Part shown: piece after piece, positions 52,841 to 60,557 of the stretch | How positions within the stretch are numbered: the stretch's first letter is position 1 | Layout of the letters: every line of letters starts with the position of its first letter | Source: Candidatus Aminicenantota bacterium | GTDB lineage: Bacteria; Acidobacteriota; Aminicenantia; Aminicenantales; Aminicenantaceae | Assembly: GCA_011773465.1 (NCBI GenBank) | Contig: WVXO01000066.1 | Coordinates: forward strand, 1-60,557 | Reading direction: 5' to 3' | DNA: 60,557 nt | Program-made: the position numbers and the translations under genes | Notes under the pieces: generated by a model | Told to the model about the DNA's origin: nothing | Seen by the model: the letters and a program-made list of their open reading frames with translations, nothing else | Database searches by the model: none

Positions 52841-52933
52841 AGCGCAACGGCTTAGAATTTCTTTTTTTGTATTTTCCTGTTAAGTGAGGATTGGTGAAGA
52901 TTGTGGATTTTGAGGAAAGAATGGTGAATTTTT

Positions 52934-54178
52934 ATGGATGCTAACCTTCTCATTATTATTCTTATTGCTGCAGTTTTGATAGGCCTTTATAGCGCAATCA
53001 ACATCGGAGCCAATGATGTGGCTAATGCTATGGCTACTTCTGTTGCTTCAGGGGCCTTGACTATAAAAAGGGCCGTTGTTGTGGCAGGTGTTTGCGATGT
53101 TCTCGGGGCTGTTCTGGTTGGAAGCCATGTAGCCAATACAATCAGAAAAGGGCTCATTGATCCTATGCAGTTTAGCGGCAGACAGACTCTTTTCCTCTTT
53201 GGGATGTTGGCTGCCGTTTTGGGATCAGCACTCTGGGTTAATCTAGCCACTTATTTTAAGCTCCCGGTATCAACCACACATTCCATTATAGGGGGAGTGG
53301 TTGGTTTTGGCCTGGTGAGCGTGGGAATTGCAGGCATAAAGTGGAAAGTGGTCCTTTTTGTGGTTTTGAGCTGGATTATCTCTCCAGTTTTTGGCGGTAT
53401 TATTGCTTTTACAATTTTTTCTATCATAAAGAAATTTATACTTAGCTCCCCAGAACCCATAGCGCAGACCAGAAGGATAGGTCCTTTTTTGACAGGAATC
53501 GTCGCCTTTATACTTTCTCTGGCTGTTATCTATAAAGGATTGAAACACCTCTATCTCGACCTTCCTATAAGAGAGGCTCTTCTTATTTCATTATGTGTAG
53601 GTGCTGGAGGCTTTCTCCTTGGCTTTTTTCTTCTTCGGAGATACAAGGAAAAAGATACAGATCCTTACTATCAAGTGGAAAAGATGGCAAATCCTTTACA
53701 GGTCCTCTCTGCTTGTTTTCAGGCTTTTTCTCATGGAGCGAATGATGTGGCCAATGCCATCGGTCCGGTTGCAGCCATCGTGGCAGTTGTACATACGCAG
53801 AAAGTTGATATGCAGGTTCCCATTCCGCTTTGGCTGCTACTTCTTGGAGGCGTAGGCTTGGCTTTCGGCGTTTATACATGGGGTCACCGTGTTATGGAAA
53901 CAGTGGGGAAAAAAATCACATCCATAACCCCGACGCGGGGCTTTTCTGCTGAATTTGGAACAGCCACTACAGTTCTTCTTTGTTCTCGGCTCGGTATGCC
54001 TGTATCAACCACCCACGTTGCCGTGGGCAATATCATCGGAGTCGGTCTTGCTCGAGGAATTTCAGCCATTAACCTGGATGTGATAAAAAAAATCTTCTCA
54101 GCCTGGATTATTTCACTTCCTGCTGCAGGCCTCTTCACTGCTGCAATTTATTTTATTCTTTCCATTTTATTTGTTTGA
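52934..54178 (+). CDS. PiT-family inorganic phosphate transporter
   Basis: The 414-residue protein has about ten TM helices and both copies of the PiT signature, GANDVANA: once at residue 25 or so (INIGANDVANAMATSV) and once at about residue 270 (SHGANDVANAIGPVAAI). The repeats LPVSTTHSIIGGVVGFG and MPVSTTHVAVGNIIGVG are the paired P-loop-like segments. It should carry phosphate (and adventitiously arsenate) with H+ or Na+. Paired with the DUF47 gene; the arsenic operon starts 2.2 kb further. Confidence 0.95.
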   Translation: MDANLLIIILIAAVLIGLYSAINIGANDVANAMATSVASGALTIKRAVVVAGVCDVLGAVLVGSHVANTIRKGLIDPMQFSGRQTLFLFGMLAAVLGSALWVNLATYFKLPVSTTHSIIGGVVGFGLVSVGIAGIKWKVVLFVVLSWIISPVFGGIIAFTIFSIIKKFILSSPEPIAQTRRIGPFLTGIVAFILSLAVIYKGLKHLYLDLPIREALLISLCVGAGGFLLGFFLLRRYKEKDTDPYYQVEKMANPLQVLSACFQAFSHGANDVANAIGPVAAIVAVVHTQKVDMQVPIPLWLLLLGGVGLAFGVYTWGHRVMETVGKKITSITPTRGFSAEFGTATTVLLCSRLGMPVSTTHVAVGNIIGVGLARGISAINLDVIKKIFSAWIISLPAAGLFTAAIYFILSILFV

Positions 54179-54242
54179 GAACCAATAGTAGAGAAATTTT
54201 CGAATTTTTTTATTTATGAAATTTCCTTAAAATGTTGATCGT

Positions 54243-54327
54243 TATGGGGTCAGGCCTTGTCAATGAGAAGAGAAATTTTTCTGCCCTTGATTATCTAGGC
54301 ATCACCACGATAAGGCCTGACCCCATA
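54243..54327. repeat. GGGGTCAGGCC solo hairpin element
   Basis: A 16-bp perfect inverted repeat (TATGGGGTCAGGCCTT at 54243-54258; complement at 54312-54327) brackets 53 bp without a gene. The first eight bases of the core are the same as the RAYT ends. It lies between the PiT and ybjQ genes. Confidence 0.85.
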
Positions 54328-54429
54328 GTAAATATTTGATTCATACGATGAAAAAAGCGTATACTCTAGACCGGAATCAAGGGAACGAAAAGTTAGTTGT
54401 TTCGTATGAATAAGTTGAAAGGAGGAGCT

Positions 54430-54762
54430 ATGTTAGTACTCACAACACCCACTATCGAAGGCAAGAAGATTGTGAAGTACATGGGATTAGTCTCAGGAGA
54501 GGCTATCCTGGGTGCCAACATCTTCAAGGATATTTTTGCGGGCATCAGGGACATTGTCGGAGGAAGGTCAGCAGCCTATGAAAAAGAGCTTCGTAGAGCG
54601 AAAGAAATAGCTCTCGATGAGATGAAAGAAGAGGCAAGAGCTTTAGGCTGCAATGCTGTTGTTGGGGTTGATCTGGATTATGAAACCATAAGCATCGGTC
54701 AAGCGGGAAGAATGCTCATGGTAAGCGCCAGCGGGACAGCGATCGTTTATGAAGAAGAGTAA
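54430..54762 (+). CDS. YbjQ/UPF0145-type protein
   Basis: The protein (110 aa from the ATG at 54430, with AAAGGAGGAG about 6 nt upstream) has the family ending [16 protein letters not shown], and the start [21 protein letters not shown]. Proteins of this type form small ring complexes and some bind heavy metals; the function is unknown. In-frame ATGs further upstream (54397, 54406) lack a ribosome-binding site. The next gene starts 5 bp after the stop codon. Confidence 0.85.
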   Translation: MLVLTTPTIEGKKIVKYMGLVSGEAILGANIFKDIFAGIRDIVGGRSAAYEKELRRAKEIALDEMKEEARALGCNAVVGVDLDYETISIGQAGRMLMVSASGTAIVYEEE

Positions 54763-54767
54763 GAAAA

Positions 54768-55127
54768 ATGGATAAGCATGTTGATATTATTTCTATCTTG
54801 TGGGTTGTTTCGGGATCTTTAGGAATTCTTATAGCCATCTTTATTTTCTGGTTCTTTTGGGCAATTACTTTTATTCCTGATGTGGGGTACGAAGCCACTT
54901 ATGTCTTGAGGTTGATATCTATATGGGGATTCATATTTCTTGCTGTCTTCTCACTTCCTGAAATAATCGGGGGCATAGGCTTGCTTAGAAGGAAAGAGTG
55001 GGGCCGGATCTTGGTTTTGGTTGTTTCCTTTTTTAACCTAATTAATTTTCCTTTAGGGACGGCGTTAGGAGTTTATTCCTTTATCATTTTACTGAAAGAA
55101 GAGACCGTGCAGCTTTTTAATCCTTAA
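54768..55127 (+). CDS. Small membrane protein of unknown function
   Basis: The 119-residue protein has three or four hydrophobic helices (LWVVSGSLGILIAIFIFWFF, WGFIFLAVFSLPEIIGGIGLL, RILVLVVSFFNLINFPLG and YSFIILL). It is probably an inner-membrane protein. No family is recognised. It is co-transcribed with ybjQ (5 bp gap) and with the gene that follows (18 bp gap). Confidence 0.65.
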   Translation: MDKHVDIISILWVVSGSLGILIAIFIFWFFWAITFIPDVGYEATYVLRLISIWGFIFLAVFSLPEIIGGIGLLRRKEWGRILVLVVSFFNLINFPLGTALGVYSFIILLKEETVQLFNP

Positions 55128-55145
55128 CCAGAAAAGGGGAAAAAG

Positions 55146-56288
55146 ATGAAAGGGGCAATTTCTTTTTTGCTTATGTTTATGGTTATTATTGGAGCACTCC
55201 AGTTTTTAAAGGCAGAAAACACTCCACAGGAGAAAACAGACATGAATTCAATAATCTCTGTCCTTGAAAGCCACAAAATCGAGCATTATGTCTTTTCCAA
55301 CAACCAGGACAATCAATTCCTCGTTGTTCCCGAGTTTGGAGCGAGGATTCTTGCTGTCTCTGTGGGCGGAGAAAATTTGTTCTGGACACATCCTGAAATC
55401 CTTCAAGGGCAAGGAGGACAGCGTTCCTGGATTTCTCCGGAAGGTGGAGCCAAAGGTTTTATATTCAGACCCGACTGGAAAAGAAACAGAGATTTTTCGA
55501 TGATGGATCCTGGAAATTTCAAAGTTTCTTTTTTTAAAGAGAATGAACACCTTGTTCTGCAAAATACATTCAAGACAGCCTCCAACGACGGCCAAGAGAC
55601 CTATGATTTGACATTGACCAGGGAACTAAGACACGAAGAGGATCCCCTTAAAGATGATCCTGAATTTAAAGGTTTAAAATATAACTATCTCGGGATTGAT
55701 TTTGTCCATAAGCTCAAGAATAACGGCGAAGCTATTCATGACCGTATTTTAGGACTCTGGTGTTTGATTCAAGTGCCTCCTGAGGGGACGATGATTGTCC
55801 CTGTCCAAGAAGTCAAAAAAGAGGCCTGGAGGGACACCTATTTTGAGCCTATTCCTTCAGAGTATGCTAAGGCCAATGCGGATTCTTTTTCGTTCTATAT
55901 CCATGGGAGCCGGCGTTATAAGGTAGGCATTAGCCCAGAATCTTCCCAAGGTATTATTTGTTATCTATCCAAAGCAAAGAGCGGCGATTTCTTTATGGTT
56001 TTCATGATGTTTCCTGTTAAGCCTGAAGGCCACTATGTGGACAGGCCAAGGCGAGAGCAAGAGACGAATGGAGATGCCATCCAGCTTTACAGCCACCTGG
56101 AGAAAGGTCCCCTTGCTTTTGGAGAACTGGAGTGTCAGTCCTGGGGATTGGATTTGCGGCCTGGCGCTGAACAGGCTTTTCCGATAAAAATTTATATGTA
56201 CAAGGATTCTCTTGGAGTTTTGCAAAAAATAGGAAAAAAACTCCTCTGCGCTCAGTTCGATAAAGCCTATCTTTTCAATATGGACTAG
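55146..56288 (+). CDS. Exported protein with galactose-mutarotase-like character
   Basis: A signal peptide (about residues 4-22) precedes a large beta-rich protein of 380 residues. The pattern VVPEFGARILAVSVGGENLFW, then YNYLGIDFVHKLKNNGE and FSFYIHGSRRYKVGIS, suggests the aldose-epimerase / galactose-mutarotase fold and resembles DUF4380- or DUF6786-type proteins. No catalytic residue can be pointed out. It may bind a sugar in the periplasm. It is the last of three closely spaced genes (ybjQ, small membrane protein, this one). Confidence 0.6.
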   Translation: MKGAISFLLMFMVIIGALQFLKAENTPQEKTDMNSIISVLESHKIEHYVFSNNQDNQFLVVPEFGARILAVSVGGENLFWTHPEILQGQGGQRSWISPEGGAKGFIFRPDWKRNRDFSMMDPGNFKVSFFKENEHLVLQNTFKTASNDGQETYDLTLTRELRHEEDPLKDDPEFKGLKYNYLGIDFVHKLKNNGEAIHDRILGLWCLIQVPPEGTMIVPVQEVKKEAWRDTYFEPIPSEYAKANADSFSFYIHGSRRYKVGISPESSQGIICYLSKAKSGDFFMVFMMFPVKPEGHYVDRPRREQETNGDAIQLYSHLEKGPLAFGELECQSWGLDLRPGAEQAFPIKIYMYKDSLGVLQKIGKKLLCAQFDKAYLFNMD

Positions 56289-56429
56289 AAAGGCAAAGAG
56301 ACGACATTTAAAGGCGTGCTCAAGGAACGTTTTATATAGCCTGTTATTTAGCCTGTTCATGAACTTCAATCCAAAATAATCCCCTCGAATAACATAATTT
56401 GTTTTTAGTTCAGATAATTCCAATTATTA

Positions 56430-56458
56430 TTGAAAAAAAGGTAATTTTCCTTTATAAT
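56430..56458 (+). promoter_or_regulatory. Promoter of the ars operon
   Basis: TTGAAA (56430-56435) and a consensus TATAAT (56453-56458) with a 17-bp spacer, the best promoter in the window. It lies directly before a palindrome that is likely the ArsR site, and 40 bp before the arsR start. Confidence 0.75.
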
Positions 56459-56460
56459 AG

Positions 56461-56476
56461 TTCGTTAATTGGCGAA
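56461..56476. promoter_or_regulatory. Likely ArsR operator
   Basis: TTCGTTAATTGGCGAA is a palindrome with 4-bp arms TTCG/CGAA around AATT, the kind of imperfect dyad bound by ArsR/SmtB repressors. It sits over the presumed transcription start, just after the -10 box, so binding would block initiation; arsenite would relieve it. Confidence 0.6.
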
Positions 56477-56498
56477 ATATAATAATAAGGAAAATGTT

Positions 56499-56840
56499 AT
56501 GAAAAACTATTTAAGAGTATTTAAGGCCTTGAGTGATAAGAGTAGACTGCGAATTATGAAAATGCTAGAAGTCGAGCCTATGTGTGTCTGTGAAATAACA
56601 GATGTCCTGAACCTTGCCCCTTCCACAGTTTCCAAGCATCTTAGTCTTCTTCATGAAGCAGAACTCATCGAGGATAGAAAAGAGGCTAGATGGGTCAATT
56701 ATTCTTTGCCCGGTAAGAGTCTCATCCCTTTTGTTTCAGAGATGTTGAAACTTCTTCGACGTTCCCTTAATGACGACCCTGAGGTTCTGGCCGATATGGA
56801 AAAAGCAAAGAAAGTCGATAGAGTCGAATTATGCAGATGA
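56499..56840 (+). CDS. ArsR-family metal-responsive repressor
   Basis: The winged-helix protein (113 aa from the ATG at 56499, preceded by AAGGA) has FKALSDKSRLRIMKMLE, then CVCEITDVLNLAPSTVSKHL with the metal-sensing CxC (C29, C31) at the start of helix 3, as in As(III)-responsive ArsR proteins. A third Cys sits at the C-terminus (ELCR), a possible third ligand. It is the first gene of the ars operon and probably represses it from the palindrome at 56461-56476. The upstream ATG at 56469 overlaps the operator and has no ribosome-binding site. Confidence 0.92.
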   Translation: MKNYLRVFKALSDKSRLRIMKMLEVEPMCVCEITDVLNLAPSTVSKHLSLLHEAELIEDRKEARWVNYSLPGKSLIPFVSEMLKLLRRSLNDDPEVLADMEKAKKVDRVELCR

Positions 56841-56881
56841 ATCGTTTCATTTACAAGACTAAAAGAAAAGATATTTAAGAC

Positions 56882-58057
56882 ATGAAAGATTGGAAAATAT
56901 TCTTGTTCTTCTTAGGGATTTTTTTAGCTGTGTTCTGGCTTCCTGTGGGAAACATCCGTTTCCAGAATGGCCTGATAGAAGGCTTTGCCTTGCTTAAAGA
57001 ATATGCTCGCGACCATGTTCTGCTCTGTCTTGTGCCCGCGTTTTTTATCGCAGGAGCCCTAGCTGTGTTTATTAGCAAGTCTTCGGTCATAAAATATTTT
57101 GGGGCTCAGGCCAAAAAAATCCTGTCTTACAGCGTTGCCTCGGTTTCAGGAACAATATTGGCTGTCTGTTCCTGCACGGTGCTTCCTCTTTTTGCTGGAA
57201 TCTATACTCGAGGTGCCGGTATAGGACCTGCGACAGCTTTTCTCTATTCTGGACCAGCTATCAATGTTCTGGCCATTATCCTGACCGCAAAAGTTCTGGG
57301 CTATAAGCTTGGCCTGGCAAGAGCCGTTGGAGCTGTGGTTTTTGCTGTAGTCATTGGTTTGCTGATGCATTTTATTTTTCGTAAGGAAGAAGAGAAAGAT
57401 CGCAAAGATAAGGAATTTGTAGCCCTGGAAGAGATAAAAACAGCCAGGCCATTATGGAAAAACGCTCTCTATTTTGCCTCTATGATTGGATTCCTTGTCT
57501 TCATCAATTGGGGGAGATCTGACGAGGCATCTTTTAAACTCTGGCTCGTCATATACAAGGCCAAGTGGTTTATCGGAGGGGGGTTGCTTTTGGTTTTGGC
57601 CTGGATGGTCTGGAACTGGTTCAAAAGGGAGGAGCTCAAAGAGTGGTTGTATTCAACCTGGTTTTTTTCGAAGCAAATATTACCTTTACTCTTTGCAGGA
57701 GTTCTTATTTCAGGTTTCCTGCTCGGAAGGCCCGGTCATGAGGGTGTGATTCCGAGCCGATGGGTTGTAAGCTTTGTTGGCGAGAACTCAATCCTGGCCA
57801 ATCTTTTTGCATCAATTTCTGGAGCTCTAATGTATTTTGCCACCCTCACCGAAGTTCCCATTTTACAGGGTCTGCTCGGCTCTGGGATGGACCAAGGCCC
57901 GGCCCTGGCGCTTCTTCTTGCAGGTCCTGCTCTTTCTTTGCCCAACATGCTTGTCATCCGAAGCATTATTGGTACAAAGAAAACGCTTGTTTACATCGGG
58001 CTTGTCGTAGTGATGGCCACAGTGACAGGCTTTGTGTACGGGAGTGTTTTTGGATAA
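56882..58057 (+). CDS. ArsP-like permease (DUF318)
   Basis: The 391-residue protein has about ten TM helices in two groups with a charged middle loop (FRKEEEKDRKDKE). The group 1 signature ILAVCSCTVLPLFAGIYTRG with a CSC motif and GPATAFLYSGPAINVLAI are typical of the 'permease' family whose members include ArsP, which exports methylated or trivalent organoarsenicals. Context with arsR and acr3 supports an arsenic role, although other permeases of this family are linked to other metals. It is 41 bp downstream of arsR. Confidence 0.8.
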   Translation: MKDWKIFLFFLGIFLAVFWLPVGNIRFQNGLIEGFALLKEYARDHVLLCLVPAFFIAGALAVFISKSSVIKYFGAQAKKILSYSVASVSGTILAVCSCTVLPLFAGIYTRGAGIGPATAFLYSGPAINVLAIILTAKVLGYKLGLARAVGAVVFAVVIGLLMHFIFRKEEEKDRKDKEFVALEEIKTARPLWKNALYFASMIGFLVFINWGRSDEASFKLWLVIYKAKWFIGGGLLLVLAWMVWNWFKREELKEWLYSTWFFSKQILPLLFAGVLISGFLLGRPGHEGVIPSRWVVSFVGENSILANLFASISGALMYFATLTEVPILQGLLGSGMDQGPALALLLAGPALSLPNMLVIRSIIGTKKTLVYIGLVVVMATVTGFVYGSVFG

Positions 58058-58073
58058 TACAAGGAGGAATCAG

Positions 58074-58313
58074 ATGGAAATAAGAATATTGGGACCGGGT
58101 TGTCCCCGCTGCGGTGAAGTCGAAATGAGAACCATTAATTGCTTAGCAGAGTTAAATGTATCAGCCGATGTCCAAAAAATTACAGATATCAAAAAAATTG
58201 CAGAGTATAAAATAATGGGGACCCCGGGACTGGTTATTAATGGAAAAGTGAAATGTTTCGGGCGAATCCCTTCGATGAACGAGATCAAAGGTTGGATCAA
58301 GGAGGAATTATAA
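58074..58313 (+). CDS. Small thioredoxin-fold protein (redox-active disulfide protein)
   Basis: The product has only 79 residues, starting MEIRILGPGCPRCGEVEMR with the active-site CPRC (C10, C13); the fold ends with the cis-Pro region GTPGLVINGKVK. These small thioredoxin-like proteins often accompany ArsP-like permeases. It may reduce a disulfide or transfer metal thiols. The start ATG at 58074 has AAGGAGG upstream; the frame is open a little further upstream but overlaps the permease gene. Confidence 0.88.
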   Translation: MEIRILGPGCPRCGEVEMRTINCLAELNVSADVQKITDIKKIAEYKIMGTPGLVINGKVKCFGRIPSMNEIKGWIKEEL

Positions 58314-58388
58314 GATATCCCAAGAAAATGAAGCAAAGAACAACGCAGATAACTTAACGAGTTTATTTGAAAGATTATTTGGAGCCGC

Positions 58389-58475
58389 ATGAAGATAGAG
58401 TTAAGTGAGATGAGAGATATTGTTATTCATTTGAAAGAGGAGTGCGGTAGTTTTCATGAAGATATAGGGGAATAA
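58389..58475 (+). CDS. Possible 28-residue peptide in the ars operon
   Basis: An ATG at 58389, with GGAG about 5 nt upstream, starts a 28-codon frame (KIELSEMRDIVIHLKEE, then CGSFHEDIGE). It overlaps by ATGA with the stop of another short frame (58318-58392, ending TSLFERLFGAA), which has no normal start codon. The two could be leftovers of one or two lost genes or a coupled pair of short peptides. No family is recognised. Confidence 0.2.
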   Translation: MKIELSEMRDIVIHLKEECGSFHEDIGE

Positions 58476-58491
58476 CAAATAGGGAGGAGGA

Positions 58492-59544
58492 ATGAAAGGG
58501 AAAAAGAAAAAAGAGAAAAAACTCTCAGTATTGGATAGGTTTTTAACTCTATGGATTTTTATAGCAATTGGTATAGGAATATTGATCGGATATTTCACCC
58601 CGTCGATAACTGAATTTATTGCAAATCTGCAAATAGGTACAACCTCGGTTCCTATTGCGATTGGTTTAATATTGATGATGTATCCCCCCTTGGCCAAGGT
58701 TAAATATGAAGAGATAGGAAAGGTCTTTCATAACAAAAGGCTTCTTGCCTTCTCGTTAATTCAGAACTGGATAGTCGGCCCTGTGGTGATGTTTTTATTA
58801 GCGATATTATTTCTCCGCAATTATCCTGAGTATATGATAGGTGTTATTTTAGTAGGCCTTGCTCGCTGCATTGCAATGGTAATTGTTTGGAATGAACTTG
58901 CCGAGGGCGATAGAGAACTTGCCGTAGGATTGGTAGCTTTTAACGCCGTCTTCCAGGTTTTATTCTACGCTGTTTATATCTACATTTTCATAACCATATT
59001 CCTTAATGTGTTTGGGCTGGTGAAGGGATTGAATGTGAGTGTTTCAATCCTGGAAGCAGGCAAAACCGTTTTCATTTATTTGGGTATACCATTCATTGCC
59101 GGAATAACAACACGATTCACGTTGATAAAGCTGAAAGGTAAAGAATGGTATGAAGGGATATTTGAGCCACGAATTAGTCCTATTACACTCATTGCATTAT
59201 TATTTACCATCATCGTTATGTTCTCGTTAAAAGGGGAATACATTATAGAATTACCTTTAGATGTGGTGAGGATAGCAATACCCCTTATCTTTTACTTTCT
59301 CTTTATGTGGTTCATAACTTTTTTTATAGTGAGGAAAATTGGGGGGAACTATCCGCAAACTACAGCAGTGTCTTTTACTGCAGCGAGCAATGATTTTGAG
59401 TTGGCCATAGCTGTAGCGATAGCTATTTTTGGCATTAGTTCCAATCACGCCTTTGCAACTGTAATTGGCCCTCTTATAGAAGTTCCAGTGCTCATATGTC
59501 TTGTAAATGTAGCCTTGAAATTTAGAGGAAGATTCTTTAAATAA
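58492..59544 (+). CDS. ACR3-family arsenite efflux transporter
   Basis: The protein (350 aa) has about ten TM helices and the ACR3 hallmarks: [38 protein letters not shown], the conserved Cys in [17 protein letters not shown], and [18 protein letters not shown]. It expels As(OH)3/arsenite, driven by the membrane potential. It is the last gene of the ars operon (preceded by AGGGAGGAGG). No arsenate reductase (ArsC) is seen, so the cell may meet mostly arsenite, as in anoxic habitats. Confidence 0.94.
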   Translation: MKGKKKKEKKLSVLDRFLTLWIFIAIGIGILIGYFTPSITEFIANLQIGTTSVPIAIGLILMMYPPLAKVKYEEIGKVFHNKRLLAFSLIQNWIVGPVVMFLLAILFLRNYPEYMIGVILVGLARCIAMVIVWNELAEGDRELAVGLVAFNAVFQVLFYAVYIYIFITIFLNVFGLVKGLNVSVSILEAGKTVFIYLGIPFIAGITTRFTLIKLKGKEWYEGIFEPRISPITLIALLFTIIVMFSLKGEYIIELPLDVVRIAIPLIFYFLFMWFITFFIVRKIGGNYPQTTAVSFTAASNDFELAIAVAIAIFGISSNHAFATVIGPLIEVPVLICLVNVALKFRGRFFK

Positions 59545-59600
59545 AAGCCATATTAGGGAAAGTAGCAAGCGGATATTTTCAATTTCCACATGTTGTGTAG

Positions 59601-59757
59601 GTGTTTGATTTATCAAACACTTGTTATTTATTTGCAGGAGCGAAAGGTGCGCGCTTGATAAATCAAGCCCCTACAAATAAACTAAATCCTTACAGATTAT
59701 CAAGAAGGTGGGCTTGATAAATCAAGTCCCTACAATAAATCAAGCCTCTACAATTTA
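59601..59757. repeat. GGGCTTGAT palindrome cluster E
   Basis: Copies at 59601-59620 (GTGTTTGATTTATCAAACAC), 59651-59670 (GCGCTTGATAAATCAAGCCC) and 59710-59729 (GGGCTTGATAAATCAAGTCC), and a half copy (ATCAAGCCTCTACAA) to about 59753. Orientation follows cluster D for the last three. It separates acr3 from the next gene. Confidence 0.88.
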
Positions 59758-59785
59758 TTTCACAGGATAAAAGAGGAGGTAAAAG

Positions 59786-60557
59786 ATGAAAAAAATGCTG
59801 ATTCTGTTCTTGAGCTTGCATATATTCATATCTCTTCCAGCCTTTTCGGAGGCGAAAGGCTATCTTTTCATCATTGGAGGTGGCACTCGATCCGAAGCCA
59901 TGATGAAAAAATTTGTAAAGCTTGCCGATAAATTTAACAGCGGAAAAATCATTATCTTCCCCATGGCGAGTAGCGTACCAGATGAAGTTGGGCCTGAACA
60001 GGCAGAGCAGCTCAAAAGGTTTGGAGCACGAGAGGTTGAGTATCATATACTGACCAGAGAGCAAGCGCTGAAGGAGGAAAATACTGGAATTCTGGATGAT
60101 GTTGGCGGTGTTTTCTTTTCGGGTGGGGTGCAATCCCGCCTTATGGATATCCTTATCGATACCCCAATTCACAGAAAGCTTCTGGAAATCTATGAGAGGG
60201 GAGCTGCGATCGGGGGAACAAGTGCTGGAGCAGCAGTGATGAGCGAGATCATGATTACCGGCGATGAAAAAAGAGAAGTTAAGGAAGGTCATGAATTCGA
60301 GACTATCCAGGCCAACAATATTGTTACCGTACGAGGTTTTGGGTTTATAAAAACAGCGATCATTGACCAGCATTTTATCAGGAGAAAACGGCATAACCGC
60401 CTCATAAGCCTTGTGGCTGAAAACCCGAAGCTTCTGGGTGTTGGGATTGATGAATCGACTGCTATTATTTATGCACCTGATGAAGTCTTTGAAGTCATTG
60501 GAGAGCGAAATGTTATTGTTTACGACGCTACTCAAGCACAAATTCGAATTTCTCCAT
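59786..60557 (+). CDS. Cyanophycinase-like serine peptidase (partial at right edge)
   Basis: The frame runs from an ATG at 59786 (AGAGGAGG 9 nt upstream) to the end of the window with no stop; 257 residues are visible and little is probably missing. A signal peptide (residues 4-22) is followed by the S51-type fold: LFIIGGGTRSEAMMKKF, VFFSGGVQSRLMDIL and the nucleophile elbow GGTSAGAAVMS with Ser146, then DQHFIRRKRHNRLI. Cyanophycinases cleave the Asp-Arg polymer cyanophycin; exported forms degrade it or related isopeptides outside the cytoplasm. Confidence 0.85.
   Translation, partial: MKKMLILFLSLHIFISLPAFSEAKGYLFIIGGGTRSEAMMKKFVKLADKFNSGKIIIFPMASSVPDEVGPEQAEQLKRFGAREVEYHILTREQALKEENTGILDDVGGVFFSGGVQSRLMDILIDTPIHRKLLEIYERGAAIGGTSAGAAVMSEIMITGDEKREVKEGHEFETIQANNIVTVRGFGFIKTAIIDQHFIRRKRHNRLISLVAENPKLLGVGIDESTAIIYAPDEVFEVIGERNVIVYDATQAQIRISP

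Noticed and set aside
59690-60541. 283-codon minus-strand frame at the right edge
   Set aside because: It is antisense to the cyanophycinase-like gene, whose plus-strand frame has a signal peptide and the nucleophile motif but no stop before the window edge.

Overview
The window looks like chromosomal DNA of an anaerobic, Gram-negative-type bacterium, most likely of the Acidobacteriota / 'Candidatus Aminicenantes' kind. This is inferred from the gene families: a PadR plus FtsX/MacB-type permease pair, a VWFA-related secreted protein, a DUF5916 outer-membrane protein, an LVIVD-repeat protein, a WIGT-propeller regulator, a zinc-ribbon Ser/Thr kinase fused to a TolB-like domain and TPRs, and a TolC-like and other outer-membrane proteins. 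No rRNA is present, so the taxonomy cannot be fixed.

Layout. 0.6-4 kb (minus strand): ROK sugar kinase, TatA and a large TPR protein. 4-11 kb: a REP-associated tyrosine transposase (RAYT) bounded by 30-bp inverted repeats and butted against lepA, then an unknown gene, a TPR lipoprotein, mtnA and tsaD. 11-19 kb: TolC-family protein, a class III aminotransferase with a diaminopentanoate-dehydrogenase-like enzyme, and an overlapping GT2-GT4-enolase-superfamily operon. 19-30 kb: an exported glutamate-racemase homologue, envelope proteins (beta-barrel, VWFA-related, DUF5916, LVIVD), a NYN protein, an ECF sigma / anti-sigma pair and a class I aminotransferase. 30-38.4 kb: second large TPR protein, M1-type peptidase, a propeller-AraC membrane regulator and a DUF4097 protein.

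38.5-50.5 kb is a decayed accessory stretch. It holds a truncated epimerase gene, an IS110-type transposase tail, three tRNA-like scars, a GGDEF protein, a PadR-permease operon with a frameshift, remnants of a second PadR gene and of an NlpC/P60 gene, tandem repeats, a Ser/Thr kinase-TPR protein and a DinB protein. It ends at an intact tRNA-Ala(CGC). 50.5-60.5 kb returns to ordinary genes: a His-rich transporter, Mut7-C, a DUF47-PiT phosphate uptake pair, YbjQ, then an arsenic operon (arsR, ArsP-like permease, small thioredoxin, acr3) and a cyanophycinase-like gene cut by the right edge.

The most striking theme is the density of small palindromic elements. One family (GGGGTCAG...) forms the ends of the RAYT unit and also occurs alone; it supplies the likely lepA ribosome-binding site and has replaced the last codons of tsaD. 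A second family (GGGCTTGAT..ATCAAGCCC) recurs in five intergenic clusters, with stems that vary but keep pairing. A third (GCGAAGC-rich) flanks the TPR-lipoprotein/mtnA pair. Together they look like an active or recently active REP/RAYT-style network that is reshaping gene ends.
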